64,000 nt of DNA from Pseudoponticoccus marisrubri. Lineage in GTDB: Bacteria > Pseudomonadota > Alphaproteobacteria > Rhodobacterales > Rhodobacteraceae. The position numbers and the translations under genes were made by a program. The DNA lies in the NCBI RefSeq assembly GCF_001482405.1, contig NZ_LPXO01000005.1, positions 62,001 to 126,000 of the forward strand, given 5' to 3'. The notes under the pieces are model-generated. The model saw only the letters and a list, made by a program, of their open reading frames with translations. It was not told the DNA's origin and did no database searches. Below, piece by piece: positions 35,939 through 43,317 of this stretch; within the stretch, counting starts at the first letter, position 1, and each line of letters starts with the position of its first letter.

Positions 35939-36303
35939 GTGTACTCCTCCCTGAAGTGCGCTGCGAGGAGAAGACAAATGCGCCTGCTTTGCAAGGGTTG
36001 GGGCGGCAAAGGATATTTCAGATATCCAATATTCAACCTTTGGTTGTGTTTTGGCGATCGAAGTCGCCTGGTTTCGAAATAGCCTGATAAAAAATAATTT
36101 AAATTCAATGACTTGTCCGCGGGCAAGCGGTCCGCCACCATCTATCCCTGCCCATCCGACACATGATGGACAGCTCAGGCACGTCCCCCCTGCCCCGCCT
36201 CTGCCCTTGCAGACGGGCGCCGCAGCTTGCCATCTAGCAGGCACAGCCGTCACGGGACAGGCCCCGATTGCCGGCACACGACATTTGGAAAGGACCCGTA
36301 CCC
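35939..36303. promoter_or_regulatory. Divergent control region between tctC and the lyase gene
   Basis: This 365-base region has no supported gene and is much more A+T-rich than its surroundings (36000-36110). It holds two inverted repeats: GGATAT-TTCAG-ATATCC at 36011-36027 and CAACC-TTT-GGTTG at 36034-36046. Both are candidate operators for the divergent tctCBA and lyase/CoA-transferase units. No regulator gene lies next to it, so a regulator encoded elsewhere is implied. A CTTG-rich palindrome at 36112-36127 is listed separately. Confidence 0.55.
36112..36127. other. parS-like palindrome outside the rep operon
   Basis: CTTGTCCGCGGGCAAG is a 16-base palindrome with one mismatched pair. It closely resembles the two 17-base palindromes in the repB-repC gap (39847 and 39911) in having CTTGyCC/GGrCAAG arms. 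It is 2.4 kb from repC and outside any gene, so it may be an additional RepB-binding centromere site. Confidence 0.4.
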
Positions 36304-37260
36304 ATGTCCAGCCCCCTGCCCGTGCCCGAGGGCACCCGGATCACCGTTTGCGAGGTCGGCCCTCGCGACGGCTTCCAGAACGAGAAGACCTTTATCCCGA
36401 CGGCGAAGAAGATCGAGATCGCCAACGCGCTCTTCGCCAGTGGCGTGACGCATATGCAGGTCACCTCCTTCGTCAGCCCGCGGGCCGTGCCGCAGCTGGC
36501 CGATGCCGAAGAGGTGCTGGCCGGGATCGACCGGCCGGAAGGCGCCTGGATCACGGCCCTGGTGCCGAACCTGCGCGGCGCCGAGCGGGCGGCGCAATGT
36601 GCACTGGACGCGGTGCATACCGTGGTCTCGGCCTCGGAAACCCATAACCGCAAGAACGTGAACCGCCCCGTCGACCAGTCCCTTGCCGAGTTCGAGGCCG
36701 TGATCGACCGGCTGCACACCGCCGGGATCGCGGTCGAGGGAGGCATCGCCACTGCCTTTGGCTGTCCTTTCGAAGGCATCGTGCCGCCGGAACAGGTCGC
36801 CCGGATCGCCCGCCGCTACCAGGAGCTGGGCGCCGAAAGCGTCTCGCTGGGCGACACCACGGGCATGGCCACGCCCCTGACCGTGCGCGCCGCGATCCGC
36901 GCCATCCGCGAGGCGGCGCCCGGGCTCGACATCCACCTGCATTTCCACAACACGCGCGGTGTCGGGCTGGCCTGCGTCATGACAGGGCTGGCCGAAGGCG
37001 TGACCCATTTCGACGCCGCGGTGGGTGGTCTTGGCGGATGCCCCTTCGCCGCCGGTGCCACGGGCAATATCTGCACCGAGGATCTTGTCTACCTGCTGCA
37101 GGAGAGCGGCTATTCCACGGGGATCGAACTCGACCGTCTGATCGACGCGGCTCTTCTGACACAGGACACGATCGGCCACGCCCTGCCCGGCCAGGTCATC
37201 AAGGCCGGCCCGCGGTTGAAGCGCCATGACCCCGACCAGACGCTGACGGCAGCCGGATGA
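36304..37260 (+). CDS. Hydroxymethylglutaryl-CoA lyase-like enzyme
   Basis: A 318-residue DRE-TIM metallolyase. It opens with CEVGPRDGFQNEK (catalytic Arg and metal-binding Asp), has the metal histidines in HLHFHNTRG, and carries the catalytic-cysteine loop GGLGGCPFAAGATGN. Family members cleave HMG-CoA to acetyl-CoA and acetoacetate, or citramalyl-CoA-like substrates. The start at 36304 follows GGAAAGGA. Its stop overlaps the CoA-transferase start (ATGA), so the free acid is likely activated by that enzyme and then cleaved here. HMG itself or a related branched hydroxy-diacid is the probable substrate. Confidence 0.87.
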   Translation: MSSPLPVPEGTRITVCEVGPRDGFQNEKTFIPTAKKIEIANALFASGVTHMQVTSFVSPRAVPQLADAEEVLAGIDRPEGAWITALVPNLRGAERAAQCALDAVHTVVSASETHNRKNVNRPVDQSLAEFEAVIDRLHTAGIAVEGGIATAFGCPFEGIVPPEQVARIARRYQELGAESVSLGDTTGMATPLTVRAAIRAIREAAPGLDIHLHFHNTRGVGLACVMTGLAEGVTHFDAAVGGLGGCPFAAGATGNICTEDLVYLLQESGYSTGIELDRLIDAALLTQDTIGHALPGQVIKAGPRLKRHDPDQTLTAAG

Positions 37261-38480
37261 CGGACCAATCCTCTCCCCCCTTGCCCCTCTCCGGTATCCG
37301 GGTCGTCGACCTGACGCGGATCCTGTCGGGGCCGTTCTGTTCCATGCTGCTGGGTGATCTCGGCGCCGATGTCATCAAGATCGAGTCGCCCGGCGGCGAT
37401 CCGGTGCGCCAGCAAGGCCACAAGGTCAACGGCCTGTCCTGGTATTTCGCCGTCTTCAATCGCAACAAGAAATCGGTGGAGCTGAACCTGCGCAACCCCG
37501 AGGGCGTCGCGGTGCTGGAACGCCTGCTGGCCGATGCCGATATCCTGACCGAAAACTTCCGCCCCGGCGTGCTCGACAAGATGGGCCTGACCGAGGCGCG
37601 CCTGCGCGAGATCAATCCCGACCTGATCGTGGTCAGCGTCAACGGCTATGGCAGCACTGGCCCCTATGTCGACCGCCCGGCCTTCGACTTCATCGCCCAG
37701 GCCATGTCCGGTTTCATGGCGACGAATGGCACCCCGGCGACCGGTCCGCTGCGCACCGCGCCGCCGATCACCGATCTCGTGGCGGGGCTCTACGCCGCGC
37801 TCGGCGCTGTCGCGGCCTTGCGGGGACGCGACGCAGGTTGCGGGGCGCAGCGGGTTGAAAGCTCGATGATGATGTCGATGCTGTCCATGATGGCCTACCT
37901 GTCGTCCAACGCGCTGGCCACCAGGCGCGATCCCGTGCCCACGGGCAATGACCATCCGATCGCGTCGCCCTACGGCTTGTTCCGCGCCGCCGATGGCGAC
38001 ATCGCGGTGGCCCCCTCGACCGAGATCATCGTGCGGCGTTTCCTGGGCGAACTCGGGCTGGATCATCTTCTGTCGGACCCGCGGTTCGAGACCAACGAAA
38101 TGCGGCTGAGGCATCGCGAGGTCCTGAACCATCTGATCAACGAGGCGTTGGCGAGTGATACTCAGGATAACTGGATCGCGCGTCTGAACCAAGCGGGCGT
38201 GCCGTCGGGCCGCGTGCAATCGATGACCGAGGCTCTGGCCGACCCGCAGGTCGCCGCGCAGCAGATGGTCTTGCAGGTCCCGCACGAAGGTCGGGGGACG
38301 GTGGCGATGACGGGCTTTCCCATCAAGCTGTCCGAGACGCCCTTGCAGGTCCGTCATCCGACGCCGGAACTTGGCGCGGACAGCAAGGCGGTTCTGCGCA
38401 CAGCGGGGCTGAGCGAGGCCGAGATCGACAGGTTGATCGAGACAGGGGTTCTTGGGACGGGCGAGGACGCACCGTCGTGA
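37257..38480 (+). CDS. Family III CoA-transferase (CaiB/BaiF)
   Basis: A 407-residue CaiB-type CoA transferase with the N-terminal VVDLTRILSGPFCSMLLGDLG (given in part), GADVIKIESPGGDPVR and the SVNGYGSTGPYVDRPAFDFIAQ region, whose Asp is the likely catalytic residue. These enzymes move CoA between carboxylic acids. Fused translationally to the HMG-CoA-lyase-like gene and divergent from tctCBA, it probably activates the imported dicarboxylate using succinyl-CoA or acetyl-CoA. Confidence 0.88.
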   Translation: MTDQSSPPLPLSGIRVVDLTRILSGPFCSMLLGDLGADVIKIESPGGDPVRQQGHKVNGLSWYFAVFNRNKKSVELNLRNPEGVAVLERLLADADILTENFRPGVLDKMGLTEARLREINPDLIVVSVNGYGSTGPYVDRPAFDFIAQAMSGFMATNGTPATGPLRTAPPITDLVAGLYAALGAVAALRGRDAGCGAQRVESSMMMSMLSMMAYLSSNALATRRDPVPTGNDHPIASPYGLFRAADGDIAVAPSTEIIVRRFLGELGLDHLLSDPRFETNEMRLRHREVLNHLINEALASDTQDNWIARLNQAGVPSGRVQSMTEALADPQVAAQQMVLQVPHEGRGTVAMTGFPIKLSETPLQVRHPTPELGADSKAVLRTAGLSEAEIDRLIETGVLGTGEDAPS

Positions 38481-38546
38481 AGGGCCTTTCGGCCTCGGTG
38501 CTTGGTCGGAAGAGGGTCTGCCTTTGCCCGCGGTGCACCACGCATC

Positions 38547-39671
38547 TCACGAGATCCGGGGCTCAGTCGCTGTCCCGGACTCACTCCAATCCCGAACGAT
38601 CGACAGGAGGTAGGCTGTCGGGTTCCGGATCTCGGTAACGCGTTCGGTGATCGCGTTCAGGACATCTCCCACACCGACCCATCCAAGATGCGCGGCGGCC
38701 TCACCAAGTGCTTCCGGTCGTATTCTCAGCATTTCTGCGAGAGTGCAGACGATGTCCCGCAGATCAGCCATGGTCTGCGGTGGGATTGGAAACATGCTCT
38801 GGATCTCGGACCAGGCCTGCCAAGCGACGTTGAGGGTCGGTCCTTTCTTTTTCTTATCAATTTTTTTCGACTCACTGTGCCGGTAAATCTGACCGTCTCT
38901 GCCGGGCGAGTCGCATGGTTCATCCACAATCTTGTCCGAGGTCAGGCTGCCCGCGTGCGCGTCAGCACTGGGCGCGACGTCTTCCTCGATCCTCGACAGT
39001 TCCGCGCGTAGACCATCAAGATCCTCGGGGCTCAGCTTGCGACGCAGAACCTTGGACAGGGTGTCAAGCCAGTCCTTAGCGGTCGCGCAGAGAGACTGGG
39101 CCCGGTCGAGAAGCTGGCGGCGACGGGCGAAAAGCTCGGCGCGGGCGGCGCGCACACGATCTGCGGCGTCGCGTTCTGTCTCGGCGCGACGCTGCAGGGC
39201 AGGGGCCATGGCCAGCCCGGGTGCGAGGTCGAGCCCGTAGGCCGAGACGATGCGCCCGCCCTGCCGAACCGGAAACCGCTTGCCCGTGGCACTGTCTCGC
39301 CGTGCGATCAGCCCGGCCGAAACAAGCCGGCGGAAGGCGTGGCGCAGCACCCTGTCATCCATCCCGCCGGCACGTTTCGCAATGGCCGCGTTCGAGGCAA
39401 AGATGATTGTCAGCGTGTCGGGCGTGACCGGCCCCTCGCGACCCGAAGCTGACCGCACGGGCAGGAACGACAGCAGCGCGCGCAACACGGCGATGTCGTT
39501 GGTGGTCAGCTTCAGGATCCGCCGCAGCTCGACCACGAGGTCGAGGAAGGCCCAGCGATCGATCGGCGCAAAGGCGATGCGTTCGGTGGGGCAGGGGGCC
39601 TCCCCGGGGCGCTCTTCGGCACAGCTCGACTGTGCCGCGACACGCAGTGCCGCAGTTCTGGTGTGTTCCAT
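38547..39671 (-). CDS. repC: Plasmid replication initiator RepC
   Basis: A 374-residue RepC of the repABC family. It shows the N-terminal winged-helix region (RWAFLDLVVELRRILKLTTNDIAVLRALLSFLP in pieces: ILKLTTNDIAVLRALLSFLP), SNAAIAKRAGGMDDRVLRHAF and LVSAGLIARRDSATGKRFP. A Lys-rich linker (KKIDKKKKGP) joins the C-terminal domain with the YLLSIVRDW end. RepC initiates replication from an origin within its own coding sequence. The start at 39671 was chosen because the only earlier option is a TTG at 39692. It is the third gene of repABC, separated from repB by a 283-base control region. Confidence 0.93.
   Translation of the reverse strand: MEHTRTAALRVAAQSSCAEERPGEAPCPTERIAFAPIDRWAFLDLVVELRRILKLTTNDIAVLRALLSFLPVRSASGREGPVTPDTLTIIFASNAAIAKRAGGMDDRVLRHAFRRLVSAGLIARRDSATGKRFPVRQGGRIVSAYGLDLAPGLAMAPALQRRAETERDAADRVRAARAELFARRRQLLDRAQSLCATAKDWLDTLSKVLRRKLSPEDLDGLRAELSRIEEDVAPSADAHAGSLTSDKIVDEPCDSPGRDGQIYRHSESKKIDKKKKGPTLNVAWQAWSEIQSMFPIPPQTMADLRDIVCTLAEMLRIRPEALGEAAAHLGWVGVGDVLNAITERVTEIRNPTAYLLSIVRDWSESGTATEPRIS
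38843..38868. other. A+T-rich tract inside repC, candidate origin unwinding element
   Basis: A run dominated by T on the plus strand (TTTCTTTTTCTTATC, then a 7-T run) interrupts an otherwise GC-rich gene and encodes the Lys-rich linker of RepC. In studied repABC plasmids oriV lies within repC at an A+T-rich segment, so this is the best origin candidate. The evidence is compositional only. Confidence 0.4.
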
Positions 39672-39752
39672 GTCCGTTTCAGACCGGCACAAGATACCCG
39701 TTCACCGAAGTTCGGTGTTGTTCCTGATTCTCTTTTGGGGTATCCAGAAGTT

Positions 39753-39806
39753 GCTACACGACTTGGAGACCCTTCGGGACCACCGGTTTCGGAGGGTTTC
39801 TTTTTG
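39753..39806 (+). ncRNA. Predicted counter-transcribed RNA (ctRNA) antisense to the repC leader
   Basis: Reading opposite to repABC, TTGTTC (39718-39723) and TATCCA (39741-39746) are spaced by 17 bases as a promoter. A hairpin with arms ACCCT (39769-39773) and AGGGT (39793-39797) plus inner pairing follows and ends in TTTTT (39801-39805). The predicted RNA of about 54 bases lies in the repB-repC gap, where all studied repABC plasmids encode an antisense RNA that represses repC and sets incompatibility. Exact ends are estimates. Confidence 0.6.
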
Positions 39807-39846
39807 CCTGGTGCTGCCTCCTTCTACTGTTCCTCGGTTCCGTCGT

Positions 39847-39863
39847 CTTGCCCACCGGACAAG
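39847..39863. other. parS-like palindrome 1 in the repB-repC gap
   Basis: CTTGCCC-ACC-GGACAAG has two 7-base arms with one mismatch. It lies between the ctRNA and repB, one of the positions where repABC plasmids carry the RepB-binding centromere. It closely resembles the sites at 39911 and 36112. Confidence 0.5.
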
Positions 39864-39910
39864 TGCTGCAAAATCAGGGCTTTATGGTTCTTGTTGCTCT
39901 GATCCTACCA

Positions 39911-39927
39911 TTTGCCCAGCGGGCAAA
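39911..39927. other. parS-like palindrome 2 in the repB-repC gap
   Basis: TTTGCCC-AGC-GGGCAAA is a perfect 7+3+7 inverted repeat, 27 bases downstream of the repB stop. It shares the TTGCCC/GGGCAA core with palindrome 1 (39847). Two such sites next to repB support a partition function. Confidence 0.55.
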
Positions 39928-39954
39928 TTCAATAATTTCAATAACTTGCGGGGG

Positions 39955-40923
39955 TCACTCATCGGGCTTGCCCGCGTTGCCTGCCCATTCCTCGTAAAGT
40001 GCCTCGATCCGCTCATCGAGCCACGGCAGAAACCCACGCGCGCGGCGATCACGGACCTGCACGGTCAGGCGCCTCTCATCGACGGCCAGCGCCACGCGTT
40101 TGCTGCCGATCTCGCGTTGGGTGCGGGCCGGTGTCTTTGGCGGCTTGGCCCGCGGGCGTGTGCCGTCCAGCACCTCCACGAGGCGGGCCAGGCGGGTGTC
40201 GCTGTCCTGGTCGAGGTCGACCATCGCGCCCACCTCGGAGGGGTGCGGCGCATGCGGGCTCGAGAGCAGCCCGCCCAGCTTCAGCCACGGCCGGCGCCCC
40301 GACTTGTGCGCCGGCCCGATCGTCTGGATCACGTCCTCGGGCACGTCGCGGATCACCGCGCGCATCCGGCTGAGCGCCGAGGTGTCGACATTCAGCGTCT
40401 CGCAGATGTCGCCCGTGTCATAGCCGGCCGCCTCCAGTTGCGCCGCGAAACGGGCCCGCTCGATGAAGCTGTTCTCGAGACGGGCGGCATTCTCCAGCCC
40501 TTGCGCGACCAGCGCTTGCCGGTCGTCGAAATCGGCCACATGGGCACGCACGGCAATGCCGAGTTCGCGGCAGGCGGCGATCCTGCGGCGGCCGTAGATC
40601 ACCTCGAACTGCTTGCCCACGGGTGCGTCCGCGGGGGCCTTGCGCAGCAGGACCGGCAATTGCTGGCCCGACCGCCGGATCGAGGCGATCAGGTCGGCCA
40701 GCCCTTCCCGAACGTTCAGCCGGTCGGCGAAGCGTGAGTCCATGATTTCGTCCGGCAGGATCTCGCGCGGGGCCGAGGCGCCGAGTTTTCGGATGCTTTC
40801 GGCCACGGCCGAGACCGCGGGGGCCGCGCTGGCCGGGGCAGGGGGCTCGGGCGGATGCGCGTCCTGCGCGGCGCGGCGTTCCTCCAGCGCCCGGAGACTT
40901 CCGGCGAGCTTGTCGCGTCTCAT
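39955..40923 (-). CDS. repB: Plasmid partition protein RepB (ParB family)
   Basis: A 322-residue ParB-type DNA-binding protein. The N-terminal ParB/Srx-like domain contains IRRSGQQLPVLLRK and the arginine patch YGRRRIAACRELG. The central helix-turn-helix region contains GYDTGDICETLNVDTSALSRM. It binds the parS centromere and stimulates the RepA ATPase. The start at 40923 overlaps the repA stop (ATGA); an upstream in-frame Met at 40938 lies within repA. Confidence 0.93.
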   Translation of the reverse strand: MRRDKLAGSLRALEERRAAQDAHPPEPPAPASAAPAVSAVAESIRKLGASAPREILPDEIMDSRFADRLNVREGLADLIASIRRSGQQLPVLLRKAPADAPVGKQFEVIYGRRRIAACRELGIAVRAHVADFDDRQALVAQGLENAARLENSFIERARFAAQLEAAGYDTGDICETLNVDTSALSRMRAVIRDVPEDVIQTIGPAHKSGRRPWLKLGGLLSSPHAPHPSEVGAMVDLDQDSDTRLARLVEVLDGTRPRAKPPKTPARTQREIGSKRVALAVDERRLTVQVRDRRARGFLPWLDERIEALYEEWAGNAGKPDE

Positions 40924-42113
40924 GGCGTCCTCCCCCATGCGGCCTGGATGCGGCGTTCGACATCGTTGCAGACCCCGATCGCGGACTGGATCGCCCGTTC
41001 GTAGGTGCGGCGCGTGCCGGGCGTGATCTCGGCCTCGAAGACGGTGCGCTGGCCCAGCCCGGCATCCGAGATTGCCGAGGATTTCAGGAAGGGCGTTTCC
41101 AGCACCTGCTCCTTGAACAACTCGCGCAGATACTCGGCCAGGTCCTGCTGGGCGCTGATCGCCGTGTCGAACCGGGTCAGCAGGAACAGGAAATTGTCGT
41201 AATCCGTGATGCCGCCGCTGTCCGACAGCACCTCGACCAGCCCGGCGGCCATGCGCAGGAACTGGGCCGCGCTGGCGATGTCGATCCGGTCCGGGATCAC
41301 CGTCATCAGCAGTGAGGTCGAGGCGCAGACCGCCGAAAGCGTGACATAGCCAAGCTGCGGCGGGCAGTCGATCAGGACGATATCGTAATCTGCCTCGACA
41401 TCGTCGATCGCGCTGGCGATGCGCTGGAAGAACACGGGCTGTTCGACCCGGCTGAGCGCTGTCGGCGTCTCGTGCTCGAACTCCGAGAGCATGATGCCGC
41501 CCGGCACGATGTCGAGATTGTGGAAATAGCTCTTGCGCACGACCTCTGACAGGCGCCGCGGGCCCTCGCCGGTCTCGGCGTTGCGGTAGCGGATCGCATC
41601 ATAGAGCGTGCCGCCCTCGAAGAAGTCGATCTCGGGCTGGTAGCCGAAGAAGGTGGTCAGCGAGGCCTGCGGGTCGGCATCGATGCACAGCACCCGGTAG
41701 CCGCGCAGCGCCAGCCGTTGCGCCAGCGTGATCGTGGTGGTGGTTTTCGCGCTGCCGCCCTTGAAGTTGACCGTGGACCAGACCTGCAGCTTGTCGCCCG
41801 GCTTGCGCCCCGGCAGCATGTGATGCGGGTTCTTGGAACCCTTGGCCAGACGCTGCCGCAGATCCCAGATCTGGGCCGCGGTATAGCGCCGGCGGTTGCC
41901 GGGCCCGGGCGGCGTGTCGGGAATGCGCCCTTCGTGCCGCGCCTTGCGCAGGTAGCTTTCCGAGACGCCCAGCAACTCGGTCACCTCGGTAGAGCTGAAA
42001 TCGCGCAGGGTCTTCGTGTCCTCGGGCGCGAAGAAGGATTTGGACATCTCGGTCAGCGCAAATGTCAGATCATCCGCGTTCCGGGTCAGCGTGTCATGTA
42101 ACGCCTTGTTCAT
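40920..42113 (-). CDS. repA: Plasmid partition ATPase RepA (ParA family)
   Basis: A 397-residue Walker-type ATPase. An N-terminal HTH segment (VTELLGVSESYLRKARHEGRIPD, in part) precedes the deviant Walker A box NFKGGSAKTTTT and the A' motif DCPPQLGYVT. DADPQASLTTFFG is also typical. RepA drives plasmid segregation with RepB and represses the repABC promoter. It is the first gene of the operon, and the 375-base region upstream holds repeated operator-like sequences. Confidence 0.94.
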   Translation of the reverse strand: MNKALHDTLTRNADDLTFALTEMSKSFFAPEDTKTLRDFSSTEVTELLGVSESYLRKARHEGRIPDTPPGPGNRRRYTAAQIWDLRQRLAKGSKNPHHMLPGRKPGDKLQVWSTVNFKGGSAKTTTTITLAQRLALRGYRVLCIDADPQASLTTFFGYQPEIDFFEGGTLYDAIRYRNAETGEGPRRLSEVVRKSYFHNLDIVPGGIMLSEFEHETPTALSRVEQPVFFQRIASAIDDVEADYDIVLIDCPPQLGYVTLSAVCASTSLLMTVIPDRIDIASAAQFLRMAAGLVEVLSDSGGITDYDNFLFLLTRFDTAISAQQDLAEYLRELFKEQVLETPFLKSSAISDAGLGQRTVFEAEITPGTRRTYERAIQSAIGVCNDVERRIQAAWGRTP

Positions 42114-42488
42114 GGTGCCTGCTTCGTTCTTGCGTTATCTTGCACCGGTCCCCGCGTTCCATCTGCGCCGATGGTCGTAACGCTGCCTCAGGGGTTCCGG
42201 CATTCTTTGCGTTACGAATAAACGATAAAGCGTTCTGCTTACAAGAATTTTCCACAACAGATGTTGTGGCAGGGACGGCCCGGCGTCACCAGCCCGATGG
42301 GGCCACGGTGCCCTTTGGCCGTTCAGGTGTCTGAAATGGATGAAGAAAACTCGGGCCGAGATATCCACAGGGGTCGGTACGGGTTTTCCGACGTGTGCCG
42401 TGTCAGGGCGTTACGCTGCCTCGTAACGACATTGCAGGGGAGGGGGCGTGCCGTTTGGGCGAATCGAGGAACGGGCGAGGCCGGTGTT
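42114..42488. promoter_or_regulatory. repABC promoter/operator region with heptamer and palindrome repeats
   Basis: No gene is supported in these 375 bases. The heptamer CGTAACG or its complement CGTTACG occurs four times: 42176-42182, 42210-42216, 42409-42415 and 42422-42428. The last two form a perfect palindrome with a 6-base spacer. Further inverted repeats are AACG-ATAAAG-CGTT (42221-42234) and CCACAAC-AGAT-GTTGTGG (42252-42269). GTAACG also occurs at 42098-42103 inside the repA start. These are candidates for RepA operators or additional RepB sites. Confidence 0.55.
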
Positions 42489-42788
42489 TCAGAACCCGGT
42501 CACGAGCAGGTCCACCGCGGCCACGATGCGGTCGCGCAACGTCTCGGCCGAGCCCACCACGGGGCCGAGTCCACTGCCCGGCAGGGCGACCAGCTGCGAC
42601 ATCAGGATGACATGGGGCGTGCCGTCCACCGTAACGGGCAGGTGCAGCCTCGGCACCTGCGGGCCCCACGCGGCCTGCGGCAGGACGGGGGCGCAGAGGA
42701 TGTAGGGTGTCTCGATTCCGAGATCGGTCTGTACGCGGCAGACAAGGTCCATCCCGTCCCGGGTCCGGTGGATGGCGCCCTGGCTCAC
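42489..42788 (-). CDS. ccdB: CcdB-family toxin
   Basis: A 99-residue protein of CcdB size. It keeps the family pattern: DLVCRVQTDLGIETPYILCAPVLP (in part, matching the VQSD...TP region), the middle PVTVDGTPHVILMSQLVALP and the C-terminal LRDRIVAAVDLLVTGF helix. CcdB poisons DNA gyrase. The GTG start at 42788 overlaps the antitoxin stop by four bases. Together with ccdA it would kill plasmid-free segregants and is placed beside repA, as expected for replicon maintenance. Confidence 0.85.
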   Translation of the reverse strand: MSQGAIHRTRDGMDLVCRVQTDLGIETPYILCAPVLPQAAWGPQVPRLHLPVTVDGTPHVILMSQLVALPGSGLGPVVGSAETLRDRIVAAVDLLVTGF

Positions 42789-43042
42789 CCCGCGGCGCCG
42801 GGGCGGCGGAAACGGGCGAGGGTCGGGCCGTTCTCCTGCAGGTGCCGCGCCTCGGCATCGAGCCCGGCCCGGGCGGCGTTGATCCATTCGGCGCGCTCAC
42901 GCTCGGCCTGCGCACGGGCAAGCCCTTCGTCGATGCAGGTCCGCACGAACTCGGCCGCCGACACGCCGCGCAGACGCGCCTCGGCCTCGATCGCGGATTT
43001 CCGATCCTCGCCGATATCGCGGATGTTGAGGGCAGCTGGCAT
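42785..43042 (-). CDS. ccdA: CcdA-family antitoxin
   Basis: An 85-residue protein. An N-terminal ribbon-helix-helix-like part (ALNIRDIGEDRKSAIEAEARLRGVSAAEFVRTCI, in segments) is followed by a charged C-terminal tail (WINAARAGLDAEARHLQENGPT) that would bind the toxin. The start at 43042 gives the usual CcdA length; an upstream Met at 43078 is unlikely. It precedes ccdB with a 4-base overlap. Confidence 0.8.
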   Translation of the reverse strand: MPAALNIRDIGEDRKSAIEAEARLRGVSAAEFVRTCIDEGLARAQAERERAEWINAARAGLDAEARHLQENGPTLARFRRPGAAG

Positions 43043-43156
43043 GTCTCGGGCTCCCGGCGTCGTGGCTGAGCTACACATATTGCATCACATCGAGCCGGGC
43101 AAGCGCGGAGGTGGATCCGTCATGGACCAAGCAGGCACTGGGATGCCGGTCTTCAG

Positions 43157-43317
43157 ATTGGTCTGGACAATTTCGCCCTTCGTGCCTATTGGTTGGTCCA
43201 ATAATGCGCGATTGAACGCACACACCCAGGGAGGATCCAGAATGTTGCAGATTTCCAGAAAAATTGCGGCCATTGGCGCGCTTGGCGCCTTGGTGCTGGC
43301 CATGCCGGTTGGACCAA
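43157..43317. promoter_or_regulatory. TTGGWCCAA-type operator sites around tctC copy 2
   Basis: Three related inverted repeats occur: ATTGGTCTGGACAAT (43157-43171), ATTGGTTGGTCCAAT (43188-43202) and TTGGACCAA (43309-43317). The last lies inside the tctC signal-peptide codons. Such TGG/CCA dyads are typical of GntR/FCD regulators, and a GntR/FCD gene closes this same operon. Two sites upstream and one within the gene suggest looping or roadblock repression. Confidence 0.5.
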
